A stretch of DNA of 64,000 nt from JAJDXW01 sp965243335 (lineage in GTDB: Bacteria > Pseudomonadota > Gammaproteobacteria > HK1): contig OZ251545.1 in NCBI GenBank assembly GCA_965243335.1, positions 558,001 through 622,000 on the forward strand. The letters run 5' to 3'. Below are positions 34,974 to 43,518 of this stretch, piece by piece. A program made the translations under genes and the position numbers. Numbering within the stretch: the first letter of the stretch is position 1; each line of letters opens with the position of its first letter. The notes beneath the pieces are model-generated. The model searched no databases and was not told the DNA's origin. It saw only the letters and a list, made by a program, of their open reading frames with translations.

Positions 34974-35894
34974 TCACCTCATGCGGCGGGCGATCCGCGG
35001 GTCGAGGGTGTCGCGCAGCCCGTCCCCGAGGAGGTTCACGAAGAGGACCATGACCGCGAGGCAGATCCCGGGGTAGAGGAGCATCCAGGGCTTGATCTGG
35101 AAGTAGACCCTGCCCTCGGCCATCATGTTGCCCCAGCTCGGGATCTCGGGCGGGGTGCCGGCGCCGAGGAAGCTCAGCAGGGCCTCCACGATGACCGCCG
35201 CCGCACACACGTACGTCGCCTGCACCATGAGGGGCGCGAACGTGTTGGGCAGGATGTGGCGGAAGAGGATCCTGGGCAGCCGCGTCCCGGAGGACACCGC
35301 GGCCTCCACGTAGGGCATCTCGCGGATGGTGAGCACCACCGCCCGCACGAGCCGGACCACCCGCGGGATCTCCGGCACCGAGATGGCGATGATGACGTTC
35401 TGGACGCTCGATCCGAACAGCGCCATCAGCGCGATCGCGAGGAGGATGCTCGGGATCGCCATGAGCCCGTCCATGACCCGCATCACGATCGCGTCGAACA
35501 GGCGGACGTAGCCCGCGAGCAGGCCGATCACGAGCCCGAAGGCGGTGCTGAAGGCGGCGACCGCGAGCCCCACGGTGAGGGAGATCCGCGCCCCGTAGAC
35601 GGTGCGGGCGTACACGTCGCGGCCGAGGTGGTCGGTGCCGAACCAGCCCCGGCACGAGGCGCGCGACTCGAAGCCGAACGCCTCCATCATGCACGGAGGC
35701 TTGAGGCGCACGGCCGGGTCGAGGGCCATCGGGTCCGACGCGAGGTGGTGCGCGAACCCGGCCATGAGCGCCATCAGGAGGAGGACGCCGGCGCTCACCA
35801 TGACGGTGGGGTTGCGCCGGGCGAACTCCGCCGCCATCGCGGCCCGGATCCGGACCGCCCCGCCCGGGTATGCGGCGCCTGCGACCGCGGCCAT
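34974..35894 (-). CDS. Peptide/opine ABC transporter permease (DppC type, second pair)
   Basis: A 306-residue inner-membrane permease. It carries an insert relative to the first DppC-type protein around residues 65-82 (KPPCMMEAFGFESRASCRG), placed in the periplasmic loop before WFGTDHLGRDVYARTVYGARISL. The two Cys in this insert could pair. The EAA-loop is EAAVSSGTRLPRILFRHILPN, and the end LGDGLRDTLDPRIARRMR is standard. It lies between the small heptad-repeat gene and the binding protein gene on the same strand. Confidence 0.92.
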   Translation of the reverse strand: MAAVAGAAYPGGAVRIRAAMAAEFARRNPTVMVSAGVLLLMALMAGFAHHLASDPMALDPAVRLKPPCMMEAFGFESRASCRGWFGTDHLGRDVYARTVYGARISLTVGLAVAAFSTAFGLVIGLLAGYVRLFDAIVMRVMDGLMAIPSILLAIALMALFGSSVQNVIIAISVPEIPRVVRLVRAVVLTIREMPYVEAAVSSGTRLPRILFRHILPNTFAPLMVQATYVCAAAVIVEALLSFLGAGTPPEIPSWGNMMAEGRVYFQIKPWMLLYPGICLAVMVLFVNLLGDGLRDTLDPRIARRMR

Positions 35895-35916
35895 GGCTCA
35901 GGCCCCCCGTTCCCTG

Positions 35917-35963
35917 GCCGTCCGTGCTCCGGCCGTCCGTGCTCCGGCCGTCCGCGCTTCGCG
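35917..35963. repeat. Three tandem 15-bp repeats
   Basis: The unit GGCCGTCCGTGCTCC occurs twice in full and a third time with a changed end, in the gap between the second DppC-type gene and the heptad-repeat gene. Confidence 0.6.
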
Positions 35964-36014
35964 GGGGCCGGGCGATTCGCAGCGGTTCATGGCGTTCTCC
36001 GGGGGCGGGCCGGG

Positions 36015-36410
36015 CTACCGCCCGGCCGGGGCGGTGCGGGCGATGAGTGCTTCGAGCGCCCGCATGGCTTCGGCGTGGCGGCGTTCGTCCGCCTGTGCGA
36101 GCCGGCGGGCTTCTTCGCGCGCGTCGCGGCTGCGCTGGTCCGAAGCGCGCTGCATGGCGCGGATGCCCCAGGCGACGACAGCGATCTGCCCGAGCCCGAT
36201 GACGACGGTAGCGGCGACGTGCGCGCCGGCGATCCAGAGCCCGGTCCTGCGCACGGCGAGGGTGGCTTCCTGGAGAGCGAGGGCGGATTCCTGGAGGGCA
36301 AGGGCGGATTCCTGGAGGGCAAGGGTGGATTTCTGGAAGGTGAGGGTAGCTTCCTGGAAAGCGACGGTGGCTTCCTGGAAGGCGAGGGTGGCGACCTCGA
36401 ATTCGGTCAT
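36015..36410 (-). CDS. Small membrane protein with N-terminal heptad repeats
   Basis: A 131-residue protein of unknown function. Residues about 7-53 are six to seven tandem seven-residue repeats of the form TLAFQEA / ALALQES. A hydrophobic segment follows (LWIAGAHVAATVVIGLGQIAV), then a charged helix (QRSRDAREEARRLAQADERR). The N-terminal repeat would make one continuous amphipathic helix with Leu/Phe on one face. The start follows GGAGATCGATC. It is embedded between the two permease genes of the second DppB/DppC pair on the same strand, so it is probably co-transcribed with them. The products could interact in the membrane, but this is inference. Confidence 0.75.
   Translation of the reverse strand: MTEFEVATLAFQEATVAFQEATLTFQKSTLALQESALALQESALALQEATLAVRRTGLWIAGAHVAATVVIGLGQIAVVAWGIRAMQRASDQRSRDAREEARRLAQADERRHAEAMRALEALIARTAPAGR
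36245..36400. repeat. 21-bp tandem repeats encoding the heptads
   Basis: On the plus strand the unit reads close to GGATTCCTGGAGGGCAAGGG with point changes, repeated six to seven times in phase with the codons. Unit identity is highest in the middle of the array. Confidence 0.7.
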
Positions 36411-36483
36411 GATCGATCTCCGGTGTGCGGCCGACAGGCTCCGGGAAGGGCGGAGATTACCGGCTTCGGCATCGGCCCCGGCA

Positions 36484-37425
36484 TCAGTAGCGGATCCGCG
36501 GGTCGAACAGGGTGTAGGCGAGGTCCGCGAGCAGGTTGATGAACACGTACACCCCCGAGAACACGAGGATGATCGCCTGGATGACCGGATAGTCCCGGTG
36601 CAGGATCGCGTCCACCGTGAGGCGCCCGAGGCCGGGGATGTTGAAGACGCTCTCCGTCACCACCACCCCCCCGATGAGGAGGGCGATCCCGATCCCGATG
36701 ATGGTGACGATGGGGACCGCCGCGTTCCGGAGCGCGTGGCGCATGAGCACGATCGGCGAGCTCAGGCCCTTCGCCTGCGCCGTCCGGATGTAGTCCTCGG
36801 TGAGCACCTCGAGCACGCTCGCGCGCGAGATGCGCGCGATGAGGGCGGTGTACAGGGTCGCGAGGGCGATGCTCGGCAGGATGATGCTCCGCAGGAACGG
36901 CACGAACCCGTCCGCGATCGGCTTGTACCCCTGGGCGGGCAGCCAGCGGAGCTCGATCGCGAACACGTACATCAGGATGTACCCGATCACGAAGATGGGG
37001 ACCGAGAACCCGAGCACCGCGAACACCATCGTCGCACGGTCCACGAACGTCCCCGCCCGCCACGCGGCGAACACCCCGAGCGGCACCGCGACGACGATGC
37101 TGAGGATGATGGTCGCGACGCAGAGCGCGAGGGTCGGCTCGAGACGCTGGCCGATGAGCTTGGTCACCGGCAGGTTGGAGAAGATCGACACCCCGAGGTC
37201 CCCGTGGGCGAGCTGCCCGACCCAGCGGGCGAACTGCACGTGGATGGGCTGGTCGAGGCCGAGCCGGGCGCGGATCTTCTCGATGTCGGCCGGGCTCGCG
37301 TAGTCGCCGGCGATGATCGCGGCCGGGTCGCCGGGGGTGAGGTGCAGGAGCAGGAAGACGAAGACCCCCACCACCGCCATGACCGGGATGGTGGCGACGA
37401 TCCTGCGCATGACGTAGGCGTACAT
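36484..37425 (-). CDS. Peptide/opine ABC transporter permease (DppB type, second pair)
   Basis: A 313-residue inner-membrane permease, the first gene of the long transporter operon. It has LLHLTPGDPAAIIAGDYASP, LGLDQPIHVQFARWVG, and the EAA-loop EDYIRTAQAKGLSSPIVLMRH, and ends LAYTLFDPRIRY. It matches the first DppB-type protein along its whole length, including the stretch GIGIALLIGGVVVTESVFNI. The ATG at 37425 is preceded by GGGGAGG. It diverges from the threonine aldolase gene. Confidence 0.93.
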   Translation of the reverse strand: MYAYVMRRIVATIPVMAVVGVFVFLLLHLTPGDPAAIIAGDYASPADIEKIRARLGLDQPIHVQFARWVGQLAHGDLGVSIFSNLPVTKLIGQRLEPTLALCVATIILSIVVAVPLGVFAAWRAGTFVDRATMVFAVLGFSVPIFVIGYILMYVFAIELRWLPAQGYKPIADGFVPFLRSIILPSIALATLYTALIARISRASVLEVLTEDYIRTAQAKGLSSPIVLMRHALRNAAVPIVTIIGIGIALLIGGVVVTESVFNIPGLGRLTVDAILHRDYPVIQAIILVFSGVYVFINLLADLAYTLFDPRIRY

Positions 37426-37539
37426 TCCCGCCTCCCCGAAGACTGCGGCGAGTGTACGTCCGATCCCGCCCCCCCGGCAAAGCGGGCGGACGCGGCGGGC
37501 TGCGACCGCTCCCGGGGGGCGGGCCGCGGAGACCGCACT

Positions 37540-37545
37540 TATACT
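37540..37545 (+). promoter_or_regulatory. Candidate -10 hexamer upstream of the threonine aldolase gene
   Basis: TATACT stands out in the GC-rich divergent region 37426-37665, about 120 bases before the ATG at 37666. No clear -35 is seen. Confidence 0.25.
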
Positions 37546-37665
37546 GGCGAGGCAGTCGAAACGGCGCGCGCCGCCGGGGCGGACCCGCCGGAGACCGCGG
37601 GCCGGGCCCCGCCCGGCGCATCGACGGCCGGGCCGGCCGCAACCTTCCGGGGAGGCGCATACCAG

Positions 37666-38685
37666 ATGAGCGACTTTCGAAGCGACACGGTGACCATGCC
37701 GACACGGGCCATGCGCGAGGCCATGGCGGCGGCGGAGGTGGGCGACGACGTCTACGGAGAAGACCCCACCGTCAATGCCCTCGAGCGCCGGGCGGCCGAG
37801 ATGGTGGGGATGGAGGCGTCGCTCTTCGTGTCGAGCGGGACCCAGGGGAACCTGCTCGCCCTCCTCACCCACTGCGGACGCGGCGACGAGTACATCGCCG
37901 GACAGCGGGCGCACTGCTACCGGTCCGAGGCGGGCGGGGCCGCCGCCCTCGGGGGGATCCAGCCCCAGCCCCTCGACTTCGCCCCGGACGGGACCCTGCC
38001 GCTCGGCGCGGTGCGGGCGGCGGTCAAGCCGGGGGACGACATCCACTACGCGCGGAGCCGGCTCCTGTGCCTCGAGAACACCCAGGGCGGCAGGGTGCTC
38101 CCCCTTGACTACCTGGCCGAGGCCGGCGCCCTCGCCGACGAGCTCGGTCTCGCGAAACATCTCGACGGCGCCCGCCTCTTCAACGCCGCGGTCGCGCTCG
38201 GGGTCGAGGCGAGCCGCATCACCCGCCACTTCGACACCGTCTCGGTGTGCCTCTCCAAGGGGCTCGGCGCCCCGGCGGGCACGATGCTCTGCGGCCCGCG
38301 CGACTTCGTCGACGAGGCCCGCCGCCTCCGCAAGATGGTGGGCGGGGCGATGCGGCAGATCGGGATCCTCGCCGCCGCCGGCCTCCACGTCCTCGAGCGC
38401 CACGTGGACCGGCTCGCCGGAGACCACGCGAACGCGGAGCGCCTGGGGGAAGGTTTCCGGGGCATCGAGGAGCTCGGCTTCGACGGACGCGAGGTCCACA
38501 CCAACATGGTGTTCGTGGACATGGACGACGGCTGGCGGGACGATCTCCGCGAGCACCTCCGAAGCAACGGGATCCTCATCTCGTCGCGCAACCCGGTCCG
38601 CTTCGTGACCCACCTCGACGTCGACGAGGCCGACGTCGACGAGGTGGTGGCGCGCTGCAAGGCGTTCTTCGCCCGCAACCGGTGA
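37666..38685 (+). CDS. ltaE: Low-specificity L-threonine aldolase
   Basis: A 339-residue PLP enzyme that splits L-threonine or allo-threonine into glycine and acetaldehyde. It starts MSDFRSDTVTMPTRAMREAM and contains VGDDVYGEDPTVNALE, FVSSGTQGNLLAL, KHLDGARLFNAAV and the PLP lysine K198 in CLSKGLGAPAG, all family hallmarks. The ATG follows GGGGAGGCG. Released glycine could feed the glycine cleavage system encoded at 40057-43388, although the two are transcribed in opposite directions. Confidence 0.95.
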   Translation: MSDFRSDTVTMPTRAMREAMAAAEVGDDVYGEDPTVNALERRAAEMVGMEASLFVSSGTQGNLLALLTHCGRGDEYIAGQRAHCYRSEAGGAAALGGIQPQPLDFAPDGTLPLGAVRAAVKPGDDIHYARSRLLCLENTQGGRVLPLDYLAEAGALADELGLAKHLDGARLFNAAVALGVEASRITRHFDTVSVCLSKGLGAPAGTMLCGPRDFVDEARRLRKMVGGAMRQIGILAAAGLHVLERHVDRLAGDHANAERLGEGFRGIEELGFDGREVHTNMVFVDMDDGWRDDLREHLRSNGILISSRNPVRFVTHLDVDEADVDEVVARCKAFFARNR

Positions 38686-38815
38686 GAGCAGCGGGCGGGC
38701 GACGGTCCTTCCGTGAGCCTCGGCCGGCCTGGCGCTCCGGGAGTGGCTTGGCGCTGGGCCGGGAGTGGGTCCGGCATCGTGACGCAGGGCCTCAGATGCG
38801 GTCCGGCGGTGTCCT

Positions 38816-38862
38816 CCGTACCATGAAGATTCGGTGGTTGCCGCAGAATTTTCATGGTACGG
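38816..38862. promoter_or_regulatory. Long inverted repeat just upstream of the DUF4143 ATPase gene
   Basis: CCGTACCATGAA at 38816-38827 and TTCATGGTACGG at 38851-38862 are perfect inverted copies. After one mismatch the pairing resumes with ATTC and GAAT. The second arm ends ten bases before the ATG at 38872, so the structure could be an operator, a hairpin controlling translation, or an insertion footprint. Confidence 0.6.
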
Positions 38863-38871
38863 TGCCGGTCG

Positions 38872-40029
38872 ATGATCCCCCGGAAGCAACATGTCGCCAC
38901 CCTCCTTCAGCGGCTGCGGAGCTTTCCCGCGGTCGCTGTCCTGGGCCCGCGGCAGATCGGCAAGACGACCCTGGCGCGCCAGGTCGGGCGGGAGTACCGG
39001 GGCCCGGCCCATCGGCTGGACCTGGAGAGCCCCGCCGACCTGAACCGCCTGGCCGAAGACCCGGAGCTCGTGCTCGGCGACCTGCGGGGTCTGGTCGTCA
39101 TCGACGAGGTGCAACGCCGGCCCGACCTCTTTCCCGTCCTTCGCGTGCTGGCGGACCGCCGCCCGAGGCGGGCGCGGTTCCTGGTGCTGGGGAGCGCTTC
39201 CCCGGACCTGCTCCGCCAGACCTCGGAAACGCTCGCGGGCCGGATCCACTACCACCGCCTGGGCGGCCTCGGCCTCGACGAGGTCGGCCATGATCGCATC
39301 ACCCGCCGGTGGCTGCGCGGCGGGTTCCCGGAAGCGTGGCTCGCCCGCTCGAACCCGGCCGCCTTTCTCTGGCTGGAGAGCTTCGTGCGGACCTTCCTCG
39401 AGCGGGACCTGCCGTCCCTCGGCGTTCGCGTGCCCGGACCCGCCCTGCGGCGCTTCTGGACCATGCTGGCGCACTGGCACGGGCAGGTGTGGAACTCCTC
39501 CGAGTTCGCGCGCTCGTTCGGGGTGGCGGACACCACGATACGTCGATATCTCGACGTCCTGACCGGCGCCTTCGTCGTCCGCCAGCTGCAACCCTGGCAT
39601 GCGAACGTCGCCAAGCGGCAGGTCAAGGCCCCCAAGGTCTACCTCCGCGACAGCGGGGTGCTGCACGCCCTGCTGGGGATTGACGACATGCGGTCCCTGA
39701 ACTCGCATCCGAAGTCGGGGGCGTCCTGGGAGGGGTTTCTCCTCGAGGAGATCATCGACCGGCTCCGCCTCGAGGACGAGCACGTCCATTTCTGGGCGAC
39801 CCACACGGGCGCGGAGCTCGACCTGCTGGTCGTCCGCGGGCGAAGACGGATCGGCATCGAGATCAAGCGGACCACGGCGCCCAAGGTGACGCCGTCGATC
39901 CGTTCGGCGGTGCGCGACCTCGGCCTCTCGGAGGTGGTGGTCGTCCACGCGGGCCGGGAGTCGTACCCGCTCGGCGCGAAGGTGAGAGGGGTGGCGGCGG
40001 CCCGCCTGGACCCGGACTTCGGCCTGTAG
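38872..40029 (+). CDS. AAA ATPase of the DUF4143 family
   Basis: A 385-residue ATPase of a widespread, mobile prokaryotic family (AAA_14 domain plus DUF4143). The Walker A motif GPRQIGKTT is at about 25-33 and Walker B in LVVIDEVQRRPDLFP. The sensor-like LVLGSASPDLLRQ follows. The C-terminal part has the nuclease-like pattern GAELDLLVVRG...GIEIKRT, as in PD-(D/E)XK folds. The function of the family is unknown. An upstream start at 38854 exists but lies inside the inverted repeat arm. The gene is alone, between threonine aldolase and the opposing gcvP gene. Confidence 0.88.
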   Translation: MIPRKQHVATLLQRLRSFPAVAVLGPRQIGKTTLARQVGREYRGPAHRLDLESPADLNRLAEDPELVLGDLRGLVVIDEVQRRPDLFPVLRVLADRRPRRARFLVLGSASPDLLRQTSETLAGRIHYHRLGGLGLDEVGHDRITRRWLRGGFPEAWLARSNPAAFLWLESFVRTFLERDLPSLGVRVPGPALRRFWTMLAHWHGQVWNSSEFARSFGVADTTIRRYLDVLTGAFVVRQLQPWHANVAKRQVKAPKVYLRDSGVLHALLGIDDMRSLNSHPKSGASWEGFLLEEIIDRLRLEDEHVHFWATHTGAELDLLVVRGRRRIGIEIKRTTAPKVTPSIRSAVRDLGLSEVVVVHAGRESYPLGAKVRGVAAARLDPDFGL

Positions 40030-40056
40030 GGGCGGTGCGGGGAGCCGCCGCTCGGC

Positions 40057-43002
40057 TCAGTCGGCCGCCTCTTCGAGGTACGCCTCCATCGGCGGGCAGG
40101 TGCAGACCAGGTTCCGGTCCCCGTAGACGTTGTCCACCCGTCCGACGGGGGGCCAGTACTTGTCCTCGCGCTGCCACCCGGCGGGGTAGAAGGCTTCGGC
40201 GCGGGAGTAGGGGTAGGGCCACTCGTCCTCGCCCGCGAGGCGCATCGCGTGCGGGGCGTTGCGGAGCACGTTGTTCTCGGGGTCCGCCTCGCCCCGCTCC
40301 ACCGCCCGGATCTCCTCCCGGATCGCGATCATCGCGTCGCAGAAACGGTCGATCTCGCGCTTCGACTCGCTCTCGGTCGGCTCGATCATGAAGGTGTCGG
40401 CGACCGGGAACGACATGGTCGGGGCGTGGTAGCCGTAGTCGACGAGGCGCTTCGCGACGTCGTCCACCGCGATCCCGCACGTCTTCCGGATCTCGCGAAG
40501 GTCGATGATGCACTCATGGGCCACCAGGCCGCCCGGCCCCCGGTAGAGGATGGGGTAGTGGGGCGCGAGGCGGGCCGCGACGTAGTTCGCGTTGAGGATC
40601 GCGATCCGGGTCGCCTGGAGCAGGCCCTCGTGGCCCATCAGCTTCATGTAGGCCCAGGAGATGGGGAGGATCCCCGCCGATCCCCACGGGGCCGCCGACA
40701 CCGCCCCGATGGACGTGCCGCCGCGGTCGTAGGGGTTCGCATCCTCGACCACCGGGTGTCCGGGAAGGAAGGGGGTCAGGTGGGCGCGCACCCCGATGGG
40801 GCCCATCCCCGGCCCGCCCCCGCCGTGCGGGATGCAGAACGTCTTGTGCAGGTTGATGTGCGAGACGTCCGCCCCGAGGTCGGCCGGCCACACGAGCCCG
40901 AGCAGGGCGTTCAGGTTCGCCCCGTCCATGTACACCTGCCCGCCGTGCTCGTGGACGATGCCGCAGATCTCGCGGATGGACGCCTCGAACACCCCGTGGG
41001 TCGAGGGGTAGGTCACCATGAGGGCGGCGAGCCGGTCCCCGGCCGTCGCGGCCTTGGCCCGCAGGTCCTCGACGTCCACGTTGCCGTCGCCGTCGCACCC
41101 CACCACGACGACCCGGAGCCCCGCCATGTGCGCGCTCGCGGGGTTCGTGCCGTGCGCGGAGGCGGGGATGAGGCACACGTCCCGCTCCCCCTCCCCCCGG
41201 CTCTCGTGGTAGCGCCGGATGACGAGGAGGCCGGCGTACTCGCCCTGCGACCCCGCGTTGGGCTGGAACGACACCCCCGCGAACGCGGTGCACTCGCAGA
41301 GCATGAGCTCGAGGTCCCGGACGAGGCGCCGATACCCCTCGACCTGATCGGGCGGGGCGAAGGGATGGACCCCCGCGAAGCCCTCGAACGTCACCGGGAG
41401 CATCTCGGTCGTCGCGTTCAGCTTCATCGTGCACGAGCCGAGCGGGATCATCGAGCGGTCGAGGGCGACGTCGCGCGCCGCGAGCCGCCGGAGGTACCGC
41501 AGCATCTCGGTCTCGCTGTGGTAGCGGTGGAAGACCGGGTGTTCGAGGATCGGGTCCGCGCGGAGCAGCGCGGGGGAGAGGCAGGGGCGGGCCGAAGCGT
41601 CGAGGGATTCGACCGGGGGTACGTCCGCGCCGGGCGCGAACCCGGCCAGCGCCTCGGCGACGACGCGCGGCGTGGTGGTCTCGTCCACGGAGATCCCGAT
41701 CCTCCGGTCGTCGACCTCGCGCAGGTTGATCCCCCGCGCCCGCGCCCGTTCGTGGACCCCGGCCGCGCCGCCCGGAGGCCCCCCGTCCCCGGGCGGGACC
41801 TTCACCGTCAGGGTGTCGAAGAAGGTCCCGTTCTCGACCTCGAAGCCGAGCCGCGCGAGCCCCTCACGGAGCACGAGGGCCGTGCGGTGCACCCGGCGGG
41901 CGATGCGCGCGAGGCCGGCCGGCCCGTGGTAGACCGCGTAGAACCCCGCGATGACCGCGAGCAGGACCTGGGCGGTGCAGATGTTGCTGGTCGCCTTCTC
42001 CCGCCGGATGTGCTGCTCCCGGGTCTGGAGGGCCATGCGGAACGCGGGCTGGCCGTGCCGGTCCACCGAGACCCCGATGATGCGGCCCGGGGTGGAGCGG
42101 CGGTAGGCGTTGCGGGTCGCGAAGAACGCGGCGTGGGGGCCGCCGCCGCCCATCGGGACGCCGAAGCGCTGGCTGCTGCCGACCACGACGTCCGCCCCGA
42201 GCTCCCCCGGCGAGCGCAGCATCACGAGGGCGAGGGGGTCGGCCGCGACCACGACCAGCGCCCGATGCGCCCGCGCGCGCGCCGCCGCCCCCGCGAGGTC
42301 CGGGATCCCGCCTCCCGACCCCGGGTACTGGACGAGCATCCCGAAGCACGGCCCGTCGAGATCGGCGGCCGGCCGGACCTCCACTTCGAGATCGAGGGGG
42401 GCGGCCCGCGTGCGGACCACGTCGATGGTCTGGGGGTGGCAGTCCGCATCCACCAGGAACCGGTTCGACTCGCTCTTTCCGACGCGGCGCGCCATCGCCA
42501 TCGCCTCCGCCGCCGCCGTCGCTTCGTCGAGGAGCGAGGCGTTGGCGAGCTCCATGCCGGTGAGGTCGATGACCATCTGCTGGTAGTTGAGCAGGGCCTC
42601 CATCCGGCCCTGGCTCACCTCCGACTGGTAGGGCGTATAGGCGGTGTACCAGGACGGGTTCTCGAGCACGTTGCGCCGGATGACGGGCGGGGTGTGCGTC
42701 CCGTGGTACCCCATGCCGATGAGCGAGGCCATCACCCGGTTGCGGCCCGCGAGCCCGGCCAGGCGCGCGTACGCCTCCGGCTCGTCGAGCGGGGGCTCGA
42801 GGTCGAATTTGCGGGGGTGGCGGATGACGGCCGGGGCGGCCGCGTCGATCAGCGCCTCGACGCTCGCGAAGCCGAGCGCGTCCAGCATCGCCTTCGCGTC
42901 GGCCTCGTCCGGGCCGACGTGGCGCCGGAGGAAGGGGGCGGATTCGGTGACGTCGCCGAGCCGGTCGTCTCCCGCGCCCGCTCCCGTTTCTGCCGCTCCC
43001 AT
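40057..43002 (-). CDS. gcvP: Glycine dehydrogenase (decarboxylating), P protein
   Basis: A 981-residue single-chain P protein, which decarboxylates glycine and passes the aminomethyl group to lipoyl-GcvH. Its two homologous halves are both present, from FLRRHVGPDEADAKAML and GMGYHGTHTPPVIRRNVLEN to the C-terminal GDRNLVCTCPP. The PLP lysine is K720 in INLHKTFCIPHGGGGPG. A small Gly/Pro-rich insert (PPGDGGPPGGAAG) is in the first half. The start overlaps the gcvH stop as TGATG. Confidence 0.96.
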   Translation of the reverse strand: MGAAETGAGAGDDRLGDVTESAPFLRRHVGPDEADAKAMLDALGFASVEALIDAAAPAVIRHPRKFDLEPPLDEPEAYARLAGLAGRNRVMASLIGMGYHGTHTPPVIRRNVLENPSWYTAYTPYQSEVSQGRMEALLNYQQMVIDLTGMELANASLLDEATAAAEAMAMARRVGKSESNRFLVDADCHPQTIDVVRTRAAPLDLEVEVRPAADLDGPCFGMLVQYPGSGGGIPDLAGAAARARAHRALVVVAADPLALVMLRSPGELGADVVVGSSQRFGVPMGGGGPHAAFFATRNAYRRSTPGRIIGVSVDRHGQPAFRMALQTREQHIRREKATSNICTAQVLLAVIAGFYAVYHGPAGLARIARRVHRTALVLREGLARLGFEVENGTFFDTLTVKVPPGDGGPPGGAAGVHERARARGINLREVDDRRIGISVDETTTPRVVAEALAGFAPGADVPPVESLDASARPCLSPALLRADPILEHPVFHRYHSETEMLRYLRRLAARDVALDRSMIPLGSCTMKLNATTEMLPVTFEGFAGVHPFAPPDQVEGYRRLVRDLELMLCECTAFAGVSFQPNAGSQGEYAGLLVIRRYHESRGEGERDVCLIPASAHGTNPASAHMAGLRVVVVGCDGDGNVDVEDLRAKAATAGDRLAALMVTYPSTHGVFEASIREICGIVHEHGGQVYMDGANLNALLGLVWPADLGADVSHINLHKTFCIPHGGGGPGMGPIGVRAHLTPFLPGHPVVEDANPYDRGGTSIGAVSAAPWGSAGILPISWAYMKLMGHEGLLQATRIAILNANYVAARLAPHYPILYRGPGGLVAHECIIDLREIRKTCGIAVDDVAKRLVDYGYHAPTMSFPVADTFMIEPTESESKREIDRFCDAMIAIREEIRAVERGEADPENNVLRNAPHAMRLAGEDEWPYPYSRAEAFYPAGWQREDKYWPPVGRVDNVYGDRNLVCTCPPMEAYLEEAAD

Positions 43003-43388
43003 CAGCCGAGGCCCTCCACGTAGCGGAGGTATTCCTCCTCGGTCATGAGCCCCTCCATCGCCTCGTCGACGCCCCCGCCGGTGTCGATCCGCAGGAACCA
43101 TCCTTCCCCGGTCGGGTCCTCGTTGACGAGGGCGGGCTCGTCGTTCAGCGCGTCGTTGACGGTGTCGACCGTGCCGGACACCGGCGCGAACAGCTCGCTC
43201 GCGGCCTTGACCGATTCGATGACCGCGGCCTCCGCCCCGCGCTCGAGCTCGTCGCCGACCTCGGGCAGCTCGACGAAGACGATCTCGCCGAGCTGCTCCT
43301 GGGCGTAGTCCGTGATCCCGACCACGGCGATCCCGCTGTCCTCGATCCGCACCCACTCGTGGTCTTCGGTGTATCGAAGGTCGCCCAT
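43002..43388 (-). CDS. gcvH: Glycine cleavage system H protein
   Basis: A 128-residue lipoyl carrier. It starts MGDLRYTEDHEWVRIED, with the lipoylation lysine K61 in VIESVKAASE and the C-terminal MTEEEYLRYVEGLG. It shuttles the aminomethyl group between P and T proteins. A strong GAGGGGGGAAGGGG precedes the ATG. The stop overlaps the gcvP start by one base. gcvT is not in the window, and the 130-base leader shows no glycine riboswitch pattern that I recognise. Confidence 0.96.
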   Translation of the reverse strand: MGDLRYTEDHEWVRIEDSGIAVVGITDYAQEQLGEIVFVELPEVGDELERGAEAAVIESVKAASELFAPVSGTVDTVNDALNDEPALVNEDPTGEGWFLRIDTGGGVDEAMEGLMTEEEYLRYVEGLG

Positions 43389-43518
43389 CCCCTTCCCCCC
43401 TCGGCGCTGGCGGGGCGTCCTCGGGACCCCGTACCGCCCGCGCCGCGAGCGGTTCGGATTTCACCCCGTTGAATCGGCTGCGTCATACTACACGCAACTC
43501 GACCCCGTCGGCTCCCAC

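Noticed and set aside
43389..43518. Possible glycine riboswitch upstream of gcvH
   Set aside because: The leader is only 130 bases, shared with a divergent gene, and I could not trace the conserved core of the glycine aptamer.
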